DNA of 6,435 nucleotides from Verrucomicrobiota bacterium. Its GTDB lineage: Bacteria; Verrucomicrobiota; Verrucomicrobiia; Limisphaerales; UBA1096. Both the position numbers and the translations under genes were made by a program. How positions within the stretch are numbered: the stretch's first letter is position 1; each line of letters begins with the position of its first letter. Location of the stretch: the NCBI GenBank assembly GCA_030747575.1, contig JASLKI010000007.1, forward strand, positions 1 through 6,435. The letters are read 5' to 3'. This document shows positions 1 through 4,821 of the stretch, in pieces. The notes beneath the pieces were generated by a model. The model was not told the origin of the DNA, searched no databases, and saw only the letters and a list, made by a program, of their open reading frames with translations.

Positions 1-129
1 GACCTGAACAACTTCTCCCCTCTCAGTGGCGGACAACAGGGACACGAATACACCAACTCCTTCAATCTCTCCATGCCCGGAGTAGAGAAACTCTTCTTCA
101 GAGTCACGAAGACAGTCGCGAAAAACTGA
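1..129 (+). CDS. C-terminal fragment of an unidentified, probably exported protein
   Basis: Frame 1 is open from the left edge to a TGA at 127-129, giving 42 residues that begin DLNNFSPLSGGQQGH and end with FFRVTKTVAKN. Alternating polar and hydrophobic residues and a Phe-Phe-Arg-Val motif near the end resemble the last beta-strands of large secreted proteins in Verrucomicrobia, which often end in an 'FYRV/FFRV'-like strand. That comparison is from memory and is weak. Codons in this frame look ordinary. The start lies outside the window, so size, domains and function cannot be judged. It is the only plus-strand gene in the left part and converges with the minus-strand cluster. No clear terminator hairpin follows the stop. 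A chance open frame of this length is possible. Confidence 0.5.
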   Translation, partial: DLNNFSPLSGGQQGHEYTNSFNLSMPGVEKLFFRVTKTVAKN

Positions 130-203
130 CATCAAAGTTGCTGAAGCCTAAAAAGATATTCTTAATACAACTCCATACTCTCATTTTTTCTCTTTCTCGA
201 ACA

Positions 204-269
204 TCACTGCGACTCACCACACCCCACTAGCACCACGGCTACGATTGTTGTGATTAGGAGGTGTTTCAT
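204..269 (-). pseudogene. Orphan lipoprotein signal-peptide stub (copy 1)
   Basis: The minus strand reads ATG at 269-267 and then 21 codons, starting MKHLLITTIVAV and continuing VLVGCGESQ, before TGA at 206-204. This is a complete bacterial lipoprotein signal peptide: a Lys/His n-region, a hydrophobic core and the lipobox L-V-G-C with Cys17. Only four residues follow the cysteine. The same leader type starts the intact ankyrin lipoprotein at 3809 (Cys17, L-A-G-C) and is repeated at 2994-2896. I therefore read it as the surviving 5' end of a family gene whose body has been lost. Nothing resembling ankyrin repeats follows toward position 130. A real lipopeptide of four residues plus lipid cannot be excluded. 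No good Shine-Dalgarno precedes the ATG. Confidence 0.7.
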
Positions 270-272
270 TTT
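207..272. repeat. Leader repeat, copy 1 of 2 (66 bp)
   Basis: Aligned without gaps to 2932-2997 at a constant offset of 2725 bases, this segment differs at 11 of 66 positions (about 83% identity). The last 28 bases (245-272) are identical to 2970-2997. On the minus strand the repeat begins three bases before an ATG and ends after codon 21 of a lipoprotein signal peptide, where similarity stops abruptly. Both copies have the same orientation. Confidence 0.9.
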
Positions 273-295
273 ATCGTAACCCATTAGGGGGATGG

Positions 296-327
296 TAGCT
301 CCAACCGGGATAATGGAGTTAGAGCTA
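296..327. other. Interrupted inverted repeat upstream of leader stub 1
   Basis: TAGCTC (296-301) pairs with GAGCTA (322-327). After a one-base mismatch on each side, AAC (303-305) pairs with GTT (318-320), closing a 12-base loop. On the minus strand the hairpin ends about 26 bases before the stub's ATG, so it would lie in that leader's upstream region. No U-tract follows on either strand, so it does not look like an intrinsic terminator. It may be chance. Confidence 0.25.
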
Positions 328-356
328 ACATCGCGTTTAAAGCAATAATACCTTTT

Positions 357-443
357 TTAGACTCTGATAAATTGGAACTTTTTAACAAATTTCCGCCACA
401 AAAGACAATCTACGACGATAACTCCTAAGGCTACTATTACCAT
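357..443 (-). CDS. Doubtful 28-residue hydrophobic small ORF
   Basis: ATG at 443-441 opens 28 codons ending with TAA at 359-357. The peptide starts MVIVALGVIVVDCLLW and continues RKFVKKFQFIRV, a strongly hydrophobic run followed by a basic tail. That is the pattern of a one-pass membrane miniprotein with the basic end in the cytoplasm. The start lies inside a short inverted repeat (440-454). The only possible ribosome-binding match is a poor AGGG directly before the start. I recognise no family. In AT-rich DNA such an ORF can arise by chance or be a relic, so confidence is low. Confidence 0.2.
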   Translation of the reverse strand: MVIVALGVIVVDCLLWRKFVKKFQFIRV

Positions 444-454
444 CACCCTGATGG
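440..454. other. Short perfect inverted repeat
   Basis: CCATCA (440-445) and TGATGG (449-454) form a perfect six-base stem around a three-base loop, about 50 bases past the stop of the DUF6454-like gene on the minus strand. No T-run follows, so it is a poor intrinsic terminator candidate. It also overlaps the start of the small ORF at 443. Confidence 0.25.
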
Positions 455-499
455 CTTATGAGAAAATTAATCGCAGATTTTGAGAAACCCCTTCAGTTT

Positions 500-1504
500 T
501 CAATCCTTCACCCGAAGACTTTCTCGTCCTATCTTTAATAGTTCGTTAATTGAGAATAGGTAGAGTTTATTCTCTTCCTCGAGGTCATCTGGTAGTAACC
601 AGATGTGTTCATTGAAGACCGCCATGCCTTCTCGTGTAAAGTTTCCTGACGCACGGCGGGGCAGTCTAAGTTCCGCGGTGATTTGCCGTGTCTTAACATT
701 GATCAACTGGATCAAAGAACGCACTCGACCTGCTGGTAACTTGGAGCTCTTGTCGAGCCCGCTTGCGACCAAAAACCCCTCGTGTACCTTCCAGTCCTGC
801 ACCGCAACCGACCAATTTGGCAAATTACGAATGAACGAGTTGCGCTCGTAGTGATGCATGGGGTTGCCATCTACTGAAAGCTCGTAGGCAAGCAAAGTAT
901 CCCAATTAGCACCAAAGAGCCGCTTTGGACTGCGTGAAACTGCAATCGCACCTATGTGATCGTTGATGGTTATACTTTCGGTAGGCGTCGCATCACCTTT
1001 GTCTATCAAAGAGCGTATTGAGAACTTGCGGACTATGGTTTTGCTGTTACGACGACTTTGTGAGATTGGAATCCAAAGGTTTTCACCGTCGGAATCAAAT
1101 CCGCCGGGGTGATCAAGCATGCCAGACCAGCTCGCGGGCTGGGAGGTCGGCGTAATATCCCAGATTTTAGTCCAAGTCCTTTTACTCTCGTTGCAATTTT
1201 CTTTCTGGCTGCTCGGATTGCAGCGTAACCAGAGTAGGAGAGCGCGGCGTGGGTTTATATCGTCTCGGCGTGCTGTAACGAAAAATCCGTTTTGATGAAC
1301 AAGGAGTCCTTGCGTATGAGCTTTCGAGGGCTTCCCGTTGATGTAGAGAGGCGGCAACATCCACGTATGGATTTTAGAGGCATCCAATTGCGCGCCTGGA
1401 ACAGCCGATGAGGTCTTTGACTTGCTGAGGGTTTGTGCGTTTGATTGCCTGACCAATATAGTGAGTGCAACGCACGATAGTAGTGTTCGGATCAATGATC
1501 GCAT
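500..1504 (-). CDS. Secreted DUF6454-like protein
   Basis: 334 residues from ATG at 1504 to the stop at 500. The N-terminus (MRSLIRTLLSCVALTILV, then RQSNA|Q) is a classical Sec signal peptide with probable cleavage after residue 23. The mature part resembles the DUF6454 family as I remember it: H-T-Q-G-L-L near residues 63-68, DHPGGFDSDGENLWIPIS at 131-148 followed by RRNSKTIV, DHIGAIAV at 182-189, and FTREGMAVFNEHIWLLPDD near 289-307. These 'HPGG-D' and 'HIG' blocks suggest a beta-propeller-like fold whose biochemical role is unknown. Two cysteines (95, 104) could form a disulfide after export. It starts 16 bases after the ankyrin-tail relic and 100 bases after the propeller stop, same strand, so it is probably co-transcribed. 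AAGAA upstream is a weak ribosome site. Base composition is AT-richer than the genes right of 3000. The family call is from memory. Confidence 0.75.
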   Translation of the reverse strand: MRSLIRTLLSCVALTILVRQSNAQTLSKSKTSSAVPGAQLDASKIHTWMLPPLYINGKPSKAHTQGLLVHQNGFFVTARRDDINPRRALLLWLRCNPSSQKENCNESKRTWTKIWDITPTSQPASWSGMLDHPGGFDSDGENLWIPISQSRRNSKTIVRKFSIRSLIDKGDATPTESITINDHIGAIAVSRSPKRLFGANWDTLLAYELSVDGNPMHHYERNSFIRNLPNWSVAVQDWKVHEGFLVASGLDKSSKLPAGRVRSLIQLINVKTRQITAELRLPRRASGNFTREGMAVFNEHIWLLPDDLEEENKLYLFSINELLKIGRESLRVKD

Positions 1505-1520
1505 TAGTTCTTTTGGGCAA

Positions 1521-1604
1521 TCACTTCGCTTCAGCTTTCAATTCTCCGCCAGTTTTACCTCCGTGTTTGCGAAGCAGGTCTGCGAAAGCCTTAGCAGCTG
1601 GATA
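1521..1604 (-). pseudogene. Relic of an ankyrin-lipoprotein C-terminus
   Basis: Directly after the propeller's TAA, in the same frame, 27 codons encode YPAAKAFADLLRKHGG and then KTGGELKAEAK before TGA at 1523-1521. The intact ankyrin lipoprotein at 2991-3809 ends ILRNHGGKTGEELKAIEK, so this is clearly the same C-terminal cap: the last ankyrin helix plus the HGGKTG-ELKA tail. A 13-base DNA match is also shared (1533-1545 and 3003-3015). There is no start codon or upstream ankyrin repeat, so it cannot be a gene by itself. It is either a truncated relic, or a readthrough extension of the propeller protein if the TAA were suppressed. It ends 16 bases before the next gene's ATG. Confidence 0.8.
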
Positions 1605-2888
1605 TTAATCCTTTTTATGCTCCTTTACTGATGGAGATGCTTCGGTCGTTATCACATGAATCACGTACATCTGCCGGGTCTTGTTCTTGGCAATACCGGG
1701 TACAAGGATCCCATCATTGGTCCGGTTCCAGCGTGGGGCAGGGTCGATGCGGATGTCACCACTATATGATCCTTTGTCGAACCCTTTGCTACGGACAAAG
1801 GCGCTGTCGCTCCGGCGATAAATGGCGTAATAATTATTATTGTTTTTTTTGTACCCGTTGACAAACAAGTCGGCGTTTGGAGAAAGCGAAATATCACCCT
1901 CTGGTTTGGGAAACATCTCGGGTGTGCCCAACTGTCCAACTATCTTCTTTTTATCCACGTCGTAGAAAATCTGATTATCTCCCTGTCGGCCAATCAACAG
2001 GTTACCTTCGGCCCATTCGGGGTGGCCGCCTATATGCTTGTCGTGCAGGGTCAACCCAGAGCCGTCGGTGTGAATTGAGCATGGCATGTTGATCTTATCG
2101 CCTTTTTTCCCGCTCCACCCACCTCGCACAAAGAAGTACGCACGATCGCTCTTTCGGTTCAAAAGGGTATGGTTTATGAATAATCCTCTGTGTTTTATCT
2201 CAGGGTTACGCTGCTTCAATGCCTCATCGAGTTGACGATAGGATACGAGCAAGCGTTTCTTTCCAGTTTTGATATCCACGATGAATATACCGTCGTTTTT
2301 TGGTGCTATTTCGCCTCTGGACCAATCCAATGCTTCTGGATAACCAGTCACCAATCGTAGGCGTGCCAGACGGCCATAATTTATGGCAAGAAAAGCTGAT
2401 CCATCAGCGGCGACGCCACCATTGCCGACGGGGGAATCATCGTATCTGTACTCATGCACACGCTTTTTCTTTTCAAGGTCATACAGGACGGTAAATACTT
2501 TGCCCGTCTTGACATCTCGGTCGTTAAAAAAGAACTGTGTGTCAGCTTTTAACGGGTTCCAATAAAACATAGTGCCCTGCTGGGGATTCCATGCGTGTGT
2601 TTTGTCTAACCGTACAATCTTGTTGTTCTGGTCGGTATCAATGACAAACACAGTAGAGGCCTCATCAGGGTTGGGCATGCGATCGATTCTATCTACTTCA
2701 AGGCCCAGCACATATCGTCCACTGGCGTTCCACGGAATTGTCTGGCATTGGCCGATGTACCCAAAGAAATGATGCTTTTTGCCCGAAGTAAGTTGCTCAA
2801 CCTTCAGACTGATTAAGGGTGCTTTTTCAGCATAACCTTTCAAGCAACCGAGGACGCCAACGCACAAAACGGCCAATACCTTCATCAT
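1605..2888 (-). CDS. Secreted TolB-like / oligogalacturonide lyase-like beta-propeller protein
   Basis: 427 residues. The N-terminus (MMKVLAVLCVGVLGCLKGYA) is a signal peptide, probably cut after Ala20. A 'VLGC' at 12-15 could be a poor lipobox, but Leu at -2 is atypical. The mature protein has recurring strand-turn motifs of a TolB/WD40-type propeller: HHFFGY at 39-44, W-N-A-S-G-R-Y at 53-59, DGIFIVDIKTGKKRLLVSY at 199-217, INHTLLNRKSDRAYFF at 238-253, HTDGSG at 273-278, GGHPEW at 287-292, SLSPNADLFVNG at 334-345 and RWNRTNDGILV at 386-396. Together these resemble oligogalacturonide lyase-like or TolB-like proteins of PVC bacteria. A lyase activity is not shown, and binding or scaffolding is equally possible. 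It starts seven bases after leader stub 2, without a clear Shine-Dalgarno, and its stop is followed in frame by the ankyrin-tail relic. An A8 run in the mRNA (complement of 1843-1850) lies within the KKNNNN segment. Confidence 0.75.
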   Translation of the reverse strand: MMKVLAVLCVGVLGCLKGYAEKAPLISLKVEQLTSGKKHHFFGYIGQCQTIPWNASGRYVLGLEVDRIDRMPNPDEASTVFVIDTDQNNKIVRLDKTHAWNPQQGTMFYWNPLKADTQFFFNDRDVKTGKVFTVLYDLEKKKRVHEYRYDDSPVGNGGVAADGSAFLAINYGRLARLRLVTGYPEALDWSRGEIAPKNDGIFIVDIKTGKKRLLVSYRQLDEALKQRNPEIKHRGLFINHTLLNRKSDRAYFFVRGGWSGKKGDKINMPCSIHTDGSGLTLHDKHIGGHPEWAEGNLLIGRQGDNQIFYDVDKKKIVGQLGTPEMFPKPEGDISLSPNADLFVNGYKKNNNNYYAIYRRSDSAFVRSKGFDKGSYSGDIRIDPAPRWNRTNDGILVPGIAKNKTRQMYVIHVITTEASPSVKEHKKD

Positions 2889-2895
2889 ATAACTG

Positions 2896-2994
2896 TTATT
2901 TATGTTTTAAATATAAAATATTTTTAAAGAGCTGCGCCTCCCCACATCCATCCAACAGCACAGCTGCGGTTGTTGTGATTAGGAGGTGTTTCAT
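2896..2994 (-). pseudogene. Orphan lipoprotein signal-peptide stub (copy 2)
   Basis: ATG at 2994-2992 opens 32 codons to TAA at 2898-2896. The first 21 (MKHLLITTTAAVLLDGCGE, then AQ) match leader copy 1; the remaining 11 (LFKNILYLKHK) come from AT-rich DNA unlike anything in copy 1. Asp at position -2 of the lipobox (L-D-G-C) is unfavourable for signal peptidase II, which suggests decay. The ATG overlaps the TGA of the ankyrin gene as ATGA, an arrangement that normally couples translation of genuine neighbours. The stub ends seven bases before the propeller's ATG. I infer it is the 5' remnant of a second ankyrin-type lipoprotein gene once tandem with the intact one. A functional role in delivering ribosomes to the propeller start is possible but untested. 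Confidence 0.65.
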
Positions 2995-2997
2995 TTT
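2932..2997. repeat. Leader repeat, copy 2 of 2 (66 bp)
   Basis: Direct-orientation partner of 207-272, with 55 of 66 positions equal and no gaps. Bases 2970-2997 are identical to 245-272. The right end of this copy includes the stop codon of the ankyrin gene at 2991-2993. Similarity ends at 2932, after which the AT-rich propeller upstream region begins. The two copies bracket about 2.66 kb carrying the propeller and DUF6454-like genes. Confidence 0.9.
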
Positions 2998-3809
2998 TCT
3001 ATAGCTTTCAATTCTTCTCCCGTCTTGCCGCCGTGATTTCTGAGAATGGCGGCGACGTCCTCCTTTTTGTTCCTGATGGCCCAGTCCAGCGGCGTGTCCC
3101 CAAATGCGATGGTGACATTGACGTTCGCGCCGTTGGCCAACAGTAGTTCCACGATCTCTTTTTGGCCGGTCGAGGCCGACTTGTGCAGAGGGGTTGTTCC
3201 GCCTCCCCCATTCACTTTCGCCCCCTTGGCAAGGAGCAATTCAACCATCCCGGGGAGACCTTCTTTCACGGCGGAATCCAGCGGGGACTCAGCGAAGGCA
3301 TCCTTCGCGTTGACGTCCGCGCCTTTGGTCAACAACAGCTCAACAATGTTCCTGCGATTTTTTTTAACTGCTGAAAAGATCGGCGACGCTTTGCTATCAC
3401 CCCCCTTGGCCTTGACGTCCGCACCTTTGGCAATGAGCAGCTTGGCCACTTCCGCGTGGCCGGCACTTGCCGCAAAATGAAGCGGAGTCAATCCGGCGGC
3501 ATCCCCCGCGTTGACGTCCGCACTGCTAGAAATCAACAATCCGGCGACGTCAACCTGCCCACCACGGGCCGTGTAATGCAGGGCGGTGGAGCCCCATTTG
3601 TTTTTTGCATCCACGCCGGTGCCGGCGGCCAGATGCTGCTGGACGATCCCCATGTCTCCCTTCCACGCAGCCTGGTGGATGGGAACGCCGGGCACTTCGA
3701 CCTTGGCGGCCGCGTGGGCGGGTTTTGCCTCGGCCGGATTCTGCGACGATGTCGTCCCGCATCCCGCCAACAGCGAGGCGGCGATTGTTGATATAATTGC
3801 TTGTCTCAT
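2991..3809 (-). CDS. Ankyrin-repeat lipoprotein
   Basis: 272 residues from ATG 3809-3807 to TGA 2993-2991. I chose this start because it gives a compact lipoprotein signal peptide (MRQAIISTIAASLLAGC, lipobox L-A-G-C, Cys17). The frame is open back to an ATG at 3863, but that would add 18 residues before the n-region. After a low-complexity Ala/Pro linker (about 18-40), seven ankyrin repeats can be read. Their starts include P-I-H-Q-A-A, TALHYTARGG, TPLHFAASAGH, SPIFSAVKKNR, SPLDSAVKEG, TPLHKSASTGQ and TPLDWAIRNKK, separated by 'LL..KGADVNAK'-type loops. The protein ends HGGKTGEELKAIEK. Ankyrin repeats bind proteins, and the lipid anchor places it in the envelope; its partner is unknown. It lies 72 bases after the amidotransferase stop and overlaps leader stub 2 by ATGA. 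An A8 run (complement of 3358-3365) sits in the coding region. Confidence 0.88.
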   Translation of the reverse strand: MRQAIISTIAASLLAGCGTTSSQNPAEAKPAHAAAKVEVPGVPIHQAAWKGDMGIVQQHLAAGTGVDAKNKWGSTALHYTARGGQVDVAGLLISSSADVNAGDAAGLTPLHFAASAGHAEVAKLLIAKGADVKAKGGDSKASPIFSAVKKNRRNIVELLLTKGADVNAKDAFAESPLDSAVKEGLPGMVELLLAKGAKVNGGGGTTPLHKSASTGQKEIVELLLANGANVNVTIAFGDTPLDWAIRNKKEDVAAILRNHGGKTGEELKAIEK

Positions 3810-3881
3810 CAGCTTTCTGAATGGCGAAACAGTAGCAGCCCACCCTGTGCCGGCCAACTTCAATCCCGCGGCACAACCCTG

Positions 3882-4565
3882 TCAAAGGACAACGTACGAC
3901 AGCAACTCCTCCATTACCCGATTGATTTCGGCGCAGGCGGTTTCGGAGGTTTTCCGGATATTCGCATCCGTTTGCACGTAATCTCCCGGCACCAGTTCGT
4001 CACCGCAGTGTTCGAGGATCAATGCCGCTGATTCCGGCGTCGTCTCGAGATGGAACTGCAGTCCAACGACATTCCGGCCGATCTGAAACGCCTGGTTCTC
4101 GCAGGCATCACTCTTGGCCAAGTGCACCGCCCCGCTTGGCAGGTCAAATGTCTCGCCGTGCCAGTGGAACACCGGAACACCCGGCGGCAACCGAAAAACA
4201 TCCTCACCCGTGACCGCCGCCTCCAGCGGAAACCAGCCGATCTCCGTGTAACGGCCGGAGTATACCTTGGCACCAAGCGCACTGGCGATTAGCTGCGCCC
4301 CAAGGCAAATCCCAATGACCGGCAGACCAAGCCGGACCGCCTGGCGAATGAATTCCTTTTCCTGCACGAGCCACGGATGCACCGATTCGTCGTTAACGCT
4401 CATCGGCCCGCCCATCGCGATGACGAGATCGACTTGGCTCAAATCCGGAAGCTTAGCCGACTCGTAAAACCGCGTGTATCGAACATCTGCATTCCGACTG
4501 ACGAACCAGCGTGACATGCTCCCTACCCCCTCGAAGGCGACATGCTGTAACACGTGAACATTCAT
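3882..4565 (-). CDS. Class I glutamine amidotransferase (GMP synthase-like GATase domain protein)
   Basis: 227 residues, about the usual length for stand-alone class I amidotransferases. The catalytic triad is visible: nucleophile Cys87 in VIGICLGAQ (83-91), and His172 with Glu174 in GLQFHLE (168-174). Other family marks are the oxyanion-region loop MGGPMSVND (51-59) and FHWHGETFDLP (133-143). These proteins hydrolyse glutamine and pass ammonia to an acceptor, or act on gamma-glutamyl compounds. No synthetase domain is fused or adjacent, so the acceptor is unknown. It resembles the GMP synthase-like YfeJ-type group rather than GuaA, which carries an ATP pyrophosphatase domain. No signal peptide, so cytoplasmic. 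GGGAT a few bases before the ATG may serve as a ribosome site. It is the first gene of the minus-strand block and divergent from the dehydrogenase. GC-rich like the right side of the window. Confidence 0.92.
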   Translation of the reverse strand: MNVHVLQHVAFEGVGSMSRWFVSRNADVRYTRFYESAKLPDLSQVDLVIAMGGPMSVNDESVHPWLVQEKEFIRQAVRLGLPVIGICLGAQLIASALGAKVYSGRYTEIGWFPLEAAVTGEDVFRLPPGVPVFHWHGETFDLPSGAVHLAKSDACENQAFQIGRNVVGLQFHLETTPESAALILEHCGDELVPGDYVQTDANIRKTSETACAEINRVMEELLSYVVL

Positions 4566-4821
4566 CCCAAATCAGTTAACAGAAAAACAACCAACCAACA
4601 GGCACCGGCCGACATCGGCGAGAAAGTCGCGTCGGGAATTGAGACGAAACCTAGCGTCCTGAGAATGAAGGTTCTTTTTGCATTGCGATTCAACGATAAA
4701 CCTCGATATTTCGCCCGTCAAGCTGCCCTTCCCTACCCAACCAAGCACTTGGCCAAGCTCGCCTTTGGCTTGGCTTCGGGATGGCTATTGCTACGCTGCC
4801 ACCGAGCCATTTGAACGCATC
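4566..4821. other. Divergent intergenic region between GATase and dehydrogenase genes
   Basis: These 256 bases should hold the promoters of both flanking genes. On the plus strand, TTGCGA (4683-4688) and GATATT (4705-4710) are separated by 16 bases and match the sigma-70 consensus at 4 of 6 positions each, which is weak. An inverted repeat, GCCAAGC (4752-4758) and GCTTGGC (4768-4774) with a nine-base loop, lies about 48 bases before the dehydrogenase ATG and could be an operator or mRNA hairpin. GCCGA/TCGGC (4608-4619) is a second small palindrome. No minus-strand promoter stands out. None of these is demonstrated. Confidence 0.35.
4752..4774. other. Seven-base inverted repeat in the dehydrogenase upstream region
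   Basis: GCCAAGC at 4752-4758 is the exact reverse complement of GCTTGGC at 4768-4774. The nine-base loop and lack of a T-run on either strand argue against a terminator. Its place 48 bases upstream of the start would suit a repressor site or a 5'-UTR hairpin, but low-complexity GCC/TTGG sequence around it makes chance formation plausible. Confidence 0.25.

Larger units (their letters stand above)
130..499. other. Gene-poor AT-rich spacer between convergent genes
   Basis: This 370-base stretch lies between the plus-strand fragment and the end of the DUF6454-like gene. It is rich in A+T. It contains the orphan lipoprotein leader (204-269, minus), a small hydrophobic ORF (357-443, minus), an interrupted hairpin (296-327) and a short perfect inverted repeat (440-454). 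I see no RNA gene, no convincing rho-independent terminator and no well-matched promoter. Relics of lost genes explain it better than dense regulation does. Confidence 0.6.

Noticed and set aside
251..265. AGGAGGTG on the plus strand as a ribosome-binding site (also at 2981)
   Set aside because: No ATG, GTG or TTG start with a sensible reading frame follows at the right spacing in either copy. The motif is the complement of His-Leu-Leu codons of the minus-strand leader.
207..2997. Attachment-site or transposon interpretation of the direct repeats
   Set aside because: No integrase, transposase or terminal inverted repeats lie between them. The repeats are coding leaders diverged at 11 positions, not short exact target duplications.
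3046..3480. 144-codon plus-strand open frame
   Set aside because: It lies wholly antisense to the ankyrin repeats. Its repeated 'LTSAPLA' pattern is the mirror of the periodic KGADVNA codons, and no signal or family is recognisable.
3810..3863. 18-residue N-terminal extension of the ankyrin gene from ATG 3863
   Set aside because: The extension puts a long stretch ahead of the signal peptide. The internal ATG at 3809 gives a standard lipoprotein leader with Cys17, as in the two stubs.
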